This document shows, piece after piece, positions 43,876 through 52,000 of a DNA stretch of 64,000 nt (its first letter is position 1; the number at the start of each line of letters is the position of its first letter). Position numbers and translations under genes: made by a program. The stretch is from Amycolatopsis azurea DSM 43854 (GTDB lineage: Bacteria; Actinomycetota; Actinomycetes; Mycobacteriales; Pseudonocardiaceae), in assembly GCF_001995215.1 (NCBI RefSeq), contig NZ_MUXN01000008.1:14880-78879 (forward strand), in the 5' to 3' direction. The notes under the pieces were generated by a model. It searched no databases. It was not told where the DNA came from and saw only the letters and a list, made by a program, of their open reading frames with translations.

Positions 43876-44935
43876 GCTCCCCGAACCCCTGCCGCCGGTC
43901 TGGCGGTTTCAGGTGGCTCGCTGGGCGAGCTTCGACGGCTGCGCCGCCGGACTCGACCTGACGCCCGGTGAACTTTCCTGGTTCGCCGACGCGAAAGGCT
44001 GGAACCGGCGCGCGGCCGGGCCGATCCGCCACTACACCTATCGCTGGATCCCGACGGCGTCCGGCGGAGTGCGGCTCATCGAGCGGCCGAAGCCGCGGAT
44101 CGCCGAACTCCAGCGCCGGATCCTGCGGCACGTCGTCGATGCGCTGCCGGTGCACGAAGCCGCGCACGGGTTCCGGCGCGGACGTTCGCCGTTGTCCTGC
44201 GCCGCACCGCACGCCGGCCGGGAGACCGTGGTCAGGATGGACCTCGAAGGGTTCTTCCCGACGGTGTCCGCACGCCGGATCTCGGCGCTGTTCGCGCTCG
44301 CCGGATATCCGCCCGCCGTGGCGGAGGCGCTGGCGGGCGTGCTCACCACGGCCGTCCCGCCCGACGTCCTCGCCACCGCGCCCGGGGGACGGCGTGATCC
44401 GGCCCGCGTGCGGCTGCTGAACAACCTGGCGGCTACACATCTGCCGCAGGGTGCGCCGTCCTCGCCCGCGGTCGCGAACGCGGTCACGCACCATCTGGAC
44501 CGGCGGCTCGACGGCCTCGCGCGGGCACTGGGCGCGGTCTACACGCGGTACGCCGACGACCTGGCGTTCTCCGGGGATTCCTTGCCGCTGCACCGGTTGC
44601 TGCCCGGTGTCCGGCGGATCGTCACCGACGAAGGCTTCCGCCTGCGCGACGACAAGACGTCGGTCGCCGCCGCGCACCAGCGGCAACGGGTCGCGGGCCT
44701 GGTGGTCAACAGCGCGCCCGCCGCGACGCGCGCCGACTACGACGCGCTGCGCGCACTGCTCCACAACTGCGTCCACACCGGCCCGGAGGCGCAGAACCGG
44801 GCCGCGCATCCGGACTTCCGTGCCCATCTGCTCGGCCGCATCGGGTGGATCGGCGCGTCCTCGCAGGCGCGGGCGGCGAAGCTGCGCGCGTTGTTCGACG
44901 GGATCACCTGGGCTCAAGCGGGTGTGCGATCCTGA
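43847..44935 (+). CDS. Retron-type reverse transcriptase
   Basis: 362 residues from ATG 43847. The core is retron-like: HGFRRGRSPLSCAAPHAG holds a degenerate NAxxH motif (CAAPH, 118-122); VVRMDLEGFFPTV carries catalytic D132; LPQGAPSSPAVAN; YTRYADDLAFSG with the YADD box at 235-238; and RQRVAGLVVN in place of the retron VTG motif. No endonuclease or maturase domain, so not a group II intron. The start is uncertain: ATG 43847 overlaps the a2 arm of the RNA, GTG 43913 would avoid it; neither has a clear ribosome site. The pentapeptide gene starts four bases after its stop. Confidence 0.92.
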   Translation: MTGETVTSASLPEPLPPVWRFQVARWASFDGCAAGLDLTPGELSWFADAKGWNRRAAGPIRHYTYRWIPTASGGVRLIERPKPRIAELQRRILRHVVDALPVHEAAHGFRRGRSPLSCAAPHAGRETVVRMDLEGFFPTVSARRISALFALAGYPPAVAEALAGVLTTAVPPDVLATAPGGRRDPARVRLLNNLAATHLPQGAPSSPAVANAVTHHLDRRLDGLARALGAVYTRYADDLAFSGDSLPLHRLLPGVRRIVTDEGFRLRDDKTSVAAAHQRQRVAGLVVNSAPAATRADYDALRALLHNCVHTGPEAQNRAAHPDFRAHLLGRIGWIGASSQARAAKLRALFDGITWAQAGVRS

Positions 44936-44939
44936 ACGG

Positions 44940-45527
44940 GTGACAGAGACCGCCGAAGACTATCGAGAAGCCGTCCTTTCCCAGCAGTGGTGGGAAAAAC
45001 GCAGTTTCGTCGGTTGTGATTTCACCGAGGCCGACCTGCGCGGCCTGCGCACCCAGGGCTGCACCTTCGACCAGTGCGACTTCACCAAGGTCGACTTCGA
45101 AGGCTCGCGCCACGAGGCGTCCGCGTTCCGCTCGTGCACCTTCGACCGCAGTGTGCTCGCCGGTACCCGGTGGAGTTCCTGCTCGATGCTCGGATCGTCC
45201 TTTGTGGACTGCCGGTTCCAGAAGGTCGCGTTCACCGAATGTGATCTCTCGCTGGTTTCACTGAGCCGCAACCGACTGTCCAAAGTGGATCTCTCCGGGC
45301 TGCGGCTGCGTGAGGCCAATCTGACCGAGGCGGACCTCACCGGCGCCGACCTGCGCGGCACGGACCTCACCGGTGCCCGGCTGGCAGGCGCGAAACTCGA
45401 TGGCGCCGACCTTCGGGGAGCGCGGATCGACGCCAACGGCCTGGTGCAGGCGAACCTTTCGGGCGTGCACGTGGACACCGAGACCGCGATCGCCTACGCC
45501 GCCGCGCACGGCCTCGTCATCCACTGA
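44940..45527 (+). CDS. Pentapeptide-repeat protein, candidate retron partner
   Basis: 195 residues. After a short helix (VTETAEDYREAVLSQQWWEK) there is a right-handed beta-helix of about 28 pentapeptide units from residue 22 to 175: early cysteine-rich turns (FVGCDFTEADL, TFDQCDFTKVDF, AFRSCTFDRSVL), then canonical A(D/N)LxG turns (EADLTGADLRGTDLTGARLA). GTG 44940 lies four bases after the reverse transcriptase stop, so both are on one transcript. Pentapeptide proteins such as MfpA and Qnr mimic DNA and bind gyrase; that role here is only a possibility. Confidence 0.9.
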   Translation: MTETAEDYREAVLSQQWWEKRSFVGCDFTEADLRGLRTQGCTFDQCDFTKVDFEGSRHEASAFRSCTFDRSVLAGTRWSSCSMLGSSFVDCRFQKVAFTECDLSLVSLSRNRLSKVDLSGLRLREANLTEADLTGADLRGTDLTGARLAGAKLDGADLRGARIDANGLVQANLSGVHVDTETAIAYAAAHGLVIH

Positions 45528-45569
45528 AAAAGGGCCCTTCCCGGCGAACTCGCCGGGAAGGGCCCTTTT
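45528..45569. terminator. Strong bidirectional terminator
   Basis: A perfect 20-base-pair stem: 45528-45547 (AAAAGGGCCCTTCCCGGCGA) with 45550-45569, two-base loop. It starts directly after the pentapeptide stop and serves both this gene and the convergent TNT gene, with A/T runs on both sides. Confidence 0.95.
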
Positions 45570-45574
45570 CGTGA

Positions 45575-48310
45575 CTAATCGATCGGCGGTTCGCCCGGGT
45601 CCAGTTCGATGAGGTCGCCCTCGGCGAGCAACTCCTCGATGGACGCCGGCAGCAGGTACGCCGACCCGCCACCGGGCTGGTTGAACCACGGGATCGCGAC
45701 ACCGGCGAGCGCTTCGAGCGGCCGCTGCACGCGGTACACGTGGTACGGCCGGTTCACCCACTCCGGCACGAGCGAGCGCTCCTCGAACGGCGTCCCGGCC
45801 GCGTAGGTCAGGTTGCCGTTCGGGCCACCGAAGCGGTCCAGCTCGCTGCCCGCGGGCAGCTCGCGCAGCTCTTTGCCGCGGAACAGCGTCAGCGGCGGCT
45901 CGCCGTTGAGCGGCGAGATCGGCCAGTTCTGCTTGGCGTCCGGAGCCCCGGCGTTCGCCGCGGCGGGCGGACGGGCCGGTTCCTCACGCCGCAGCGGCGG
46001 CGGCGTCACCGGCGGCTCACGGCGCGGCGGCGCGGGCGGCGGCGGGCTCGCCAGCACCGGATTCGGCCGCACCGGGGGCGCGGGCGGGACCGGTGCGGGG
46101 GCGGGCTCGTCGTCCAAGTCGTCCCCGAGCAGTTCCTCGGCCGTCGTGAACGCCGTCTGCTCCTGCGCCGGGATCGCTTCCCGCGGCGGCACCGGATGCG
46201 ACCCGGTCGCGACCTCGGGGGACAGCGTCGCCAGCACGGGGCGTGCCGGAGGCAGCTTCTCGGCGGGCGGTTCTTCGACGGCGGGCTCCTCGTCGAAGGC
46301 CTGCTCGTCCAAGGGCTGTTCGTCGACCGGGGGAGCGCCGTTCGGGTTCAGCAGGACCTTGCCGAGCATGAACGCGGCCGCGTCCTCGGCGTCGCCGAAC
46401 ACCGCCGGGTTGGTCAGCTTCCCGTCGTACCAGCCGACCCGCCAGCCGCCGCCGTCCACCTGCTCGACGCTCCAGCCCTGGTCGACGGGGCCGCCGATGC
46501 GGTAGACGTCGCCGGGCACGTTGAGGTCGTCGAACTTCGCCTGGAGCTCGTTCAGCACCGGCTCGAGGTGCTCGACGCGGCGCGGGGCTTCCTCACGCCG
46601 CGGTTCGGGCTCCGGGCGGGACACGGGGACGGGCGCGGCAGCGGCAGCAAAGGTCCCCCGCTCCTGCGGCGGGGCGTCGACCTGCGTGACCTCGGAGTCC
46701 GACGGCGGGGGCACGTTCGGCTCCGCGTCGTGGGTCAGGAGAGGCAGTTCAGGACCCGCGTCGGCCTGCTCGACCGGCGTGTAGCCCCTGGTCGTCTCCT
46801 CCTCGGGAGGCGCGTACGGCTGAGTCTCGTCTTGCCGGGCGTACGCGTCCTGCTCCTCTTCGCGAGGCTGCTCGTAGGCGTCGACCTGCGGGGCCCGCAC
46901 GTACGTGGTGCCCTCCGGGTCGGCGGCCTGCGGCGCCGGTTCGGGCTCGGCGAGCTGATGCGACGCCTCGTCCTGCCGGTCCTCGTCGGCGTAGACGTCC
47001 TGTTCGGACTCGTGGAACTGCGCCTCGTCGTGCGCGTACGGGTCCTGGTAGCCGTCTTCGTACTGTTGCTCGGCGGCGGCTTCGTGGAAGTCCTGCGCCT
47101 GGTAGTCCTGGGTGTCGTAGTCCTCTTCGTACCGCTGGGCCTGCTCGGCCTGATCCGGAAGCGTGGACTCGACGGCGGGCACGGCCGCCGCGGCGGCGAC
47201 CGGTGCGGCGGCAGCGGCAGCCGCCGCGGCCGGGTCCGGGCCCTGCTGATGCGGCGGCGGGACGGGCGGCTGAGCGGCCTGGTTCGGACCGGGACCCGCG
47301 GGACCGCCGCCGGGACCATGAGGGCCGGGCTGGTTGACCACGGCCTGCTGCTGCGGCGGCACCGGACCGTTTTGGACCGGGCCGTTCTGTGCCGGGCCGT
47401 TTTGGGGCGGGCCCTGCGGAGGCGGTCCGGCGGGGCCGCCGTTGGGCGCGCCCGGGCCGTTGGGGCGCTGCTGCGGGGGCTGATTCCCCCTGGTGAGGTA
47501 CCCCGCCGCGGCCTGCAACGTCGGGGAGTCGACCTCGGGCAGCGTGAAGTCGTTCTGCCGGACGTGGTCGATCAGGTCGAGTTCCGGCGAGACGCCGTAC
47601 TCGCGCAGGTAGAAGTTGACGGCGGCCGGCCAGATCCACTGCCCGTCGCTGTGGAAGGCGACCGGGACGGTGGCCTCGGGGGTCTGCGCGAGCCTGTCGA
47701 TGTCGTAGCCGCGCTCGGTGACCACCAACGGCGCGTGGTCGAGGTACTCGAGCAGCCTGTCCTGCTCCTCGATCTCCAGGTCGGGCCGGTTGATCACCGG
47801 ACGCCCGGCCGGGCCGATGGTGTCGAAGATGCGGGCGATGCGGAAATGCGGTCCTGGCTGCTCCGGGCCGAGACCGGACATGCGCCGGATCAGCCATTCG
47901 GGCACGTTCTCCTCGGAGCGGGGGAACATGCGCAGCTCGTCGGAGAGCGCCTGCGGAGGCGGCGCGAGGCGCCACTGGGGCTCGTCGCGGTTGTACTCGA
48001 GGTTGTAGCTGGACGGGTGGTCGAGCTGGTAACGGGCGTTGAACCAGGTGCCGCGGCCGTCGCGATACATCCCGGCGCGGAGCCTGCCGAACAGCGTCGC
48101 GATGTCGTGCGTCGCGACCCATTCGTGCGCGGAGCCGTCCTCGGTGATGATCTCGCCGGTCATCTCGTGGTACCTGCCGACGGCTCGGTACTCGGCGCTG
48201 ACCTTCCGCCAATCGCGCGGCGCGGCCCGCAGCAGGGCGAGGCCGATCTGTTTGACCAGGGTGTCCTGCTCGGTCGCGTTCAACTGAGTCGTCGGTTGTG
48301 CCACGGTCAC
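45575..48310 (-). CDS. TNT-domain (NAD+ glycohydrolase-type) protein
   Basis: 911 residues. N-terminal globular part (about 1-235) with LVKQIGLALLRAAPRDWRKV and RGTWFNARYQLD. Long low-complexity middle: Pro/Gly/Gln/Asn (about 240-330), poly-Ala (near 335-360), then an acidic Tyr/Asp/Gln region. A small domain at about 575-655 (ELQAKFDDLNVPGDVYRIGG). The C-terminal about 117 residues match TNT, the NAD+-hydrolysing toxin domain of mycobacterial CpnT: LDRFGGPNG (R826), FEERSLVPEW, and FNQPGGGSAY (Q878, the essential Gln of TNT). No signal peptide or WXG100 region; an immunity gene is not obvious. GTG 48310 is leaderless (TACGGT six bases before). Confidence 0.85.
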   Translation of the reverse strand: MTVAQPTTQLNATEQDTLVKQIGLALLRAAPRDWRKVSAEYRAVGRYHEMTGEIITEDGSAHEWVATHDIATLFGRLRAGMYRDGRGTWFNARYQLDHPSSYNLEYNRDEPQWRLAPPPQALSDELRMFPRSEENVPEWLIRRMSGLGPEQPGPHFRIARIFDTIGPAGRPVINRPDLEIEEQDRLLEYLDHAPLVVTERGYDIDRLAQTPEATVPVAFHSDGQWIWPAAVNFYLREYGVSPELDLIDHVRQNDFTLPEVDSPTLQAAAGYLTRGNQPPQQRPNGPGAPNGGPAGPPPQGPPQNGPAQNGPVQNGPVPPQQQAVVNQPGPHGPGGGPAGPGPNQAAQPPVPPPHQQGPDPAAAAAAAAAPVAAAAAVPAVESTLPDQAEQAQRYEEDYDTQDYQAQDFHEAAAEQQYEDGYQDPYAHDEAQFHESEQDVYADEDRQDEASHQLAEPEPAPQAADPEGTTYVRAPQVDAYEQPREEEQDAYARQDETQPYAPPEEETTRGYTPVEQADAGPELPLLTHDAEPNVPPPSDSEVTQVDAPPQERGTFAAAAAPVPVSRPEPEPRREEAPRRVEHLEPVLNELQAKFDDLNVPGDVYRIGGPVDQGWSVEQVDGGGWRVGWYDGKLTNPAVFGDAEDAAAFMLGKVLLNPNGAPPVDEQPLDEQAFDEEPAVEEPPAEKLPPARPVLATLSPEVATGSHPVPPREAIPAQEQTAFTTAEELLGDDLDDEPAPAPVPPAPPVRPNPVLASPPPPAPPRREPPVTPPPLRREEPARPPAAANAGAPDAKQNWPISPLNGEPPLTLFRGKELRELPAGSELDRFGGPNGNLTYAAGTPFEERSLVPEWVNRPYHVYRVQRPLEALAGVAIPWFNQPGGGSAYLLPASIEELLAEGDLIELDPGEPPID
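46646..46664. repeat. AGCAAAGGTCCC repeat, copy C (inside a gene)
   Basis: Identical 19-mer to the copy in the EamA gene, here in the TNT gene, where it encodes ERGTFAAA; the EamA copy encodes ERGTFATA in the same reading frame. Confidence 0.7.
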
Positions 48311-48316
48311 ATTTTG

Positions 48317-48322
48317 ACCGTA
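48317..48322 (-). promoter_or_regulatory. -10 box of the TNT gene
   Basis: Minus-strand TACGGT with six bases to GTG 48310 and no ribosome-binding site; fits a leaderless transcript. Confidence 0.5.
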
Positions 48323-48463
48323 TCCGCGCTCGTGTGCACCCCGCATGTGGGTTTTGCCGCTCTTGACAGCCCGGAATAAGCCCTGACCTGGTGCCGCGTC
48401 ACTCACCCGGGATACTGGCGAAGTGAACCGACTTGCCCGCGAGACCGAAAAGGACGGGGACTG

Positions 48464-48763
48464 ATGGCGGTGGCCGGACAGCGGCGTGACCGTGGGGCAC
48501 TGCTCCATCACCTGCCGTTCCTGCTGGTGATGCTGGTGGTGGCCGTCGCCGCCCTGCGGATCGGGCAGTACCACTGGCGGCAGGGGGCCGTGCTCATCGG
48601 CGGAGCACTGCTGCTCGCGGGCCTGCTCCGGGCGGCGCTGCCCGAAGCCAAGGCCGGTCTGCTGGCGATCCGGGGCAAGCCTGTCGACGTCCTGACCTAT
48701 GGCGCGCTGTCCGTTTTGATCCTGTTCATCGCCTTCACGATCACCGGCGGCCCACTGTCCTGA
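48464..48763 (+). CDS. DUF3017 membrane protein
   Basis: 99 residues with three TM helices (about 15-32, 41-60, 78-95) and the DUF3017-type motif RIGQYHWRQGAVLIGGALLLAG, LLRAALPEAKAGLLAIRGKP. In many actinobacteria it sits beside folD; here it stands alone. ATG 48464 with GACGGGGA upstream. Function unknown. Confidence 0.82.
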   Translation: MAVAGQRRDRGALLHHLPFLLVMLVVAVAALRIGQYHWRQGAVLIGGALLLAGLLRAALPEAKAGLLAIRGKPVDVLTYGALSVLILFIAFTITGGPLS

Positions 48764-48776
48764 ATGTCCTGGACGG

Positions 48777-49949
48777 TCAGGAGGCCATGGCGGGGGTGAG
48801 CCGCGCTTCGCGGCGGTCCAGGCCGCCCGACACCGCTGCCAGCGAGAGGCCCAGCACGGCCAGCGAAGCACCCACCCAGTTGGGCGCGACCAGGCCGAAT
48901 CCGCCCGCGATCACCAGTCCGCCCAGGTAGGCGCCGATGGAGTTCGCGATGTTGAACGCCGACTGCACGGCGGCGGAGACCAGCGACGGCGTCCCGCCCG
49001 CCTTTTCCATGATCCGGGCCTGCATCATCGGGCCGATCATGAACCCGGCGAGGCCGACGAAGAAGATCGTCACCGCCGCGCCGACCTTGCCGTTCGCGGT
49101 GAAGGTGAAGATCGCCAGCACCGTGGCCAGCCCGAACAGCGAGACGTAGAGGCTCGGCATCAGCGCCTTGTCGGCGAGCCTGCCGCCGAGGATGTTGCCG
49201 ATCGTCATGCCGACCCCGGCCAGCGAGAGCAGCAGGGTGACGTTCGACGGCGAGTAGCCGGTGACGTCGGTCAGCATCGGCACGATGTAGGACAGGCAGG
49301 CGAAGACGCCGCCGAGGCCGAAGGTGACGATCGCGAGCGCGAGCCACACCTGCGGGCGGCGGAACGCGCCGAGTTCGCCGCGCAGCGACGGCTCGACCGG
49401 TTTGCCCTGGTGGGGGACCAGTTTCGCGATCGCGGCCATGGCGATCAGGCCGATCACGGCGACGACGCCGAACGTCGCGCGCCAGCCGACCTTCTGGCCG
49501 AGCAGCGTCCCCAGCGGCACGCCGACGACGTTGGCCAGGGTCAGGCCCAGGAACATCATCGAGACGGCCTTCGCGCGTTCGCCCGGCTTGGCCAGGCTGG
49601 ACGCGACGACCGCGCCGGCGCCGAAGAACGCGCCGTGCGGCAGGCCGGCGAGGAAGCGGAAGGCGACGCCGAACTCCTGGTTCGGCGAGAGCGCGAAGAG
49701 GGTGTTGCCGAGCGTGAACAGCCCCATCATCGCCAGCAGCATGGTCTTGCGCGGCAGCCGGACGGCGGCGGCGGTGAGCAGCGGGGCGCCGACCACGACA
49801 CCGAGGGCGTACCCGGAGATGAGGTAGCCGGCGGAGGGGATCGACACGCCGAAATCGGCGGCGGCTTCGGGCAGCACGCCCATCATGACGAATTCGGTGG
49901 TCCCGATGCCGAAGGCACCGATGGCGAGCGCGAGCAGCGCGACGGGCAC
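48777..49949 (-). CDS. MFS transporter, AraJ/sugar-efflux type
   Basis: 390 residues, 12 TM helices. FGIGTTEFVMMGVLPEAAAD in TM1 and the loop LISGYALGVVVGAPLLTAAA are typical of AraJ/SotB/PbuE-like efflux proteins. GTG 49949 with GAGAGGAGAG upstream. It lies downstream of the ArsR regulator on the same strand (198-base gap). It is convergent with the DUF3017 gene (13 bases). Substrate unknown. Confidence 0.88.
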   Translation of the reverse strand: MPVALLALAIGAFGIGTTEFVMMGVLPEAAADFGVSIPSAGYLISGYALGVVVGAPLLTAAAVRLPRKTMLLAMMGLFTLGNTLFALSPNQEFGVAFRFLAGLPHGAFFGAGAVVASSLAKPGERAKAVSMMFLGLTLANVVGVPLGTLLGQKVGWRATFGVVAVIGLIAMAAIAKLVPHQGKPVEPSLRGELGAFRRPQVWLALAIVTFGLGGVFACLSYIVPMLTDVTGYSPSNVTLLLSLAGVGMTIGNILGGRLADKALMPSLYVSLFGLATVLAIFTFTANGKVGAAVTIFFVGLAGFMIGPMMQARIMEKAGGTPSLVSAAVQSAFNIANSIGAYLGGLVIAGGFGLVAPNWVGASLAVLGLSLAAVSGGLDRREARLTPAMAS

Positions 49950-50147
49950 GGCTCTCCTCTCAGGGGTGGTCGTTCTGGGTAAACGATTACTCGCCCACCG
50001 TCGCGGATGGGCTTGCTGAATCGATTTAGTTCTCGGACACAAAAGAAGACAGCGCGTGCGGCCCCGACGTCGACGAGCTGTCCGGCGTCCAGTTCAACGG
50101 ATCAAGGGGCCCTTTGTCATCCCGGTTTCGGGTGAGGCTGCCCACCC

Positions 50148-50465
50148 TCAGCGGCGGGCGGCGAGCACTCCCTGGAGCAGTCCGGGGAAGAGCTCGTCGA
50201 GATCGTTGCGGCGCAAGGAGTTGTAGCGCGCGGTGCCCTGCTGGCGGCCCATGATGATGCCCGCTTCGCGCAGGGTGCGCAGGTGATGGGTGAGTGTGGA
50301 CTTGGTCACGGCGACGTCGAAACCGCTGCACGAGATCTCGGTGCCGGCTTCGGCCAGCTGGCGGACCATGTCGAGCCGCACCGGGTCCGCGAGCGCGGCG
50401 AGGACCGCCTCGATCCGGATCTCGTCCTGATCGGGGTAGACGTACTGCTGGGTCGTCGCGGCCAT
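50148..50465 (-). CDS. ArsR-family HTH regulator
   Basis: 105 residues, winged HTH: LAALADPVRLDMVRQLAEAG, SCSGFDVAVTKSTLTHHLRT, LREAGIIMGRQQGTARYN. C46 is the only Cys, so the metal-binding ELCVCDL pair of SmtB/ArsR is absent. ATG 50465 is leaderless (TACTAT six bases before). It probably represses itself and the downstream or divergent MFS gene. It resembles regulators of multidrug efflux rather than metal sensors. Confidence 0.88.
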   Translation of the reverse strand: MAATTQQYVYPDQDEIRIEAVLAALADPVRLDMVRQLAEAGTEISCSGFDVAVTKSTLTHHLRTLREAGIIMGRQQGTARYNSLRRNDLDELFPGLLQGVLAARR

Positions 50466-50471
50466 CCGTCC

Positions 50472-50546
50472 ATAGTACGACGCCCCTCGAACTTCTCGCG
50501 AGTTCGTAGTACGGTCTTCATCGAACTACGACAACCATCGAACAAC
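50472..50546. promoter_or_regulatory. ArsR promoter and operator region
   Basis: Minus-strand -10 TACTAT (50472-50477). Upstream is the inverted repeat CGAACT-N7-AGTTCG (50488-50506), the direct repeat TAGTACG (50473 and 50507) and two further copies of CATCGAAC-N-ACGAC (near 50518 and 50536). Such clustered half-sites are typical of an autoregulated ArsR operator. Confidence 0.5.
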
Positions 50547-50558
50547 GACCCCCAGGTC

Positions 50559-50773
50559 GACTTTCGCGGGCTAAGTGCGATCCGGCACCGACCTGCGTTT
50601 AGCGGGCTAATCGCGATCCGGCCGCCTGCCGCGCGGACCTGCGTTTCGCGGGCTAATCGCGATCCGGGCGGCTCCAGGGAGACCTGGGCCCGACCTGCGT
50701 TTAGCCCCCTAATCGCGATCCGGCGGCACCTGGGCGACCGAGGGACCGGGAGCGACTTTCGCGGGCTAAACGC
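50559..50773. repeat. Cluster of five GCGTTTAG-family inverted repeats
   Basis: Units start at about 50559, 50595, 50641, 50697 and 50754 (spacing 36, 46, 56, 57). Centres are CGGG, CGGG, CGGG, CCCC, CGGG. The spacer after the fourth unit holds GGCACCTGGGCGACC, the same spacer sequence as in the 2252-2496 cluster 48 kb away. They fill the gap (50466-50827) between the ArsR gene and the divergent MFS gene. Confidence 0.88.
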
Positions 50774-50827
50774 GATCCGGTCGCCACCGTGGAAGTGGGC
50801 GAAAAAGGGGTCTGGAGCTGGGGAGTC

Positions 50828-51997
50828 ATGACTTTCTCACCACCCAGGACCGCGGTGCTGGCGCTCGGCACCTTCGCGGTCGGCACCAGCGGGTACGTCG
50901 TCGCCGGGCTGCTGCCCGCGCTGACCGGCGAGCTCGCCGTCTCCGAGACGGCCGCCGCCCAGCTGGTCACCGCCTTCGCCATCGCGTACGCGGTCGGGTC
51001 GCCGCTGTTCGCCGCGGTCACGGGCCGCTGGGAACGGCGCACGCTCCTGGTCGCCGCCCTCGTCGTCACCGCGATCGGCAACGCCCTCGCCGCCCTCGCG
51101 CCCGGCTACGTGACCCTGCTCCTCGCGCGGGTCGTCACCGCGATCGGCGCCGCGGTCTTCACCCCGGCCGCGAGCGCCGTCGCCGCCGAACTCACCTCGC
51201 CGGAACGCCGGGGCCGCGCGGTCGCGCTCGTCTTCGGCGGCCTGACCATCGCGACGATCCTGGGCGTCCCGCTCGGCAGCGTCCTTTCGCAGAGCGTCGG
51301 CTACCAGGCTGTCTTCGCGCTCGTCGCGGCCTTCTCGCTCCTCGGCGCCTTCGCGGTCCGGCTGGTCCTGCCCGCCGTCCCGGCACCGCCCCCGGTCCCG
51401 TTCGCCGAACGGTTCACCGTCGCCAAGGACCCGCGCGTGCTCGCCATGCTCGGCGCGACCGTGCTCGGCTGCCTCGCCGCGTTCTCCGTCTACACCTTCA
51501 TCTCGCCGGTCCTGTCCGCCACGGCGGGCGTCCACGGCACGACGGTCAGCCTGCTGCTGTTCGTCTATGGCGCGGGCGGCGCGCTCGGCAACGTCCTCGG
51601 CGGCCGCGCGACCGACCGCTGGGGCGCCAAGGGACCGCTGCTGATCGTGTTCGGCGGGATCACCGTGGTGCTCGCGCTGCTGCCGCTGGTCGCGACCACC
51701 GTCGCCGGCGCGGCCGTCATCCTGTTCCTCTGGGGCCTGGCCACCTGGTCGATCAACCCGCCGATCCAGCACCGGCTGATCGAGCTGTCCAAGCAGAACG
51801 CGGGGCTCGTCCTCTCGCTCAACGCGTCCGCGATCTATCTCGGCGTCGGACTCTCCGGTCTGGTCGGGGGAGCGGTGCTCAGCGGTGGCGGCCCGCTCCT
51901 GCTGCCCGAGATCGCGGCGGTGCTGACGGCGCTCGGCGCGGCCGTGGTCGTGGTGGGCTGGCGGAGCCGCGTGAGGCAGCCCGCGCTGGTCGACTGA
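50828..51997 (+). CDS. MFS transporter, drug-efflux type
   Basis: 389 residues, 12 TM helices. TAVLALGTFAVGTSGYVVAG in TM1 and AITAFAIAYAVGSPLFAAVT-like TM2 resemble Cmx/CmlR-type chloramphenicol and multidrug exporters. Conserved GRWERRTLLV between TM2 and TM3 and PERRGRAVALVFGG in TM5. ATG 50828. Divergent from the ArsR gene, but the repeats separate them. Confidence 0.88.
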   Translation: MTFSPPRTAVLALGTFAVGTSGYVVAGLLPALTGELAVSETAAAQLVTAFAIAYAVGSPLFAAVTGRWERRTLLVAALVVTAIGNALAALAPGYVTLLLARVVTAIGAAVFTPAASAVAAELTSPERRGRAVALVFGGLTIATILGVPLGSVLSQSVGYQAVFALVAAFSLLGAFAVRLVLPAVPAPPPVPFAERFTVAKDPRVLAMLGATVLGCLAAFSVYTFISPVLSATAGVHGTTVSLLLFVYGAGGALGNVLGGRATDRWGAKGPLLIVFGGITVVLALLPLVATTVAGAAVILFLWGLATWSINPPIQHRLIELSKQNAGLVLSLNASAIYLGVGLSGLVGGAVLSGGGPLLLPEIAAVLTALGAAVVVVGWRSRVRQPALVD

Positions 51998-52000
51998 CGC

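Noticed and set aside
43847..44935. Reverse transcriptase as a group II intron or diversity-generating retroelement
   Set aside because: No maturase, endonuclease or intron RNA boundaries; no template/variable repeat pair was seen nearby, and the motif order is that of retron RTs.
50488..50506. CGAACT-N7-AGTTCG as a LexA box
   Set aside because: The spacing is 7 instead of 4 and the half-sites differ from TCGAAC/GTTCGA; it fits an ArsR operator better.
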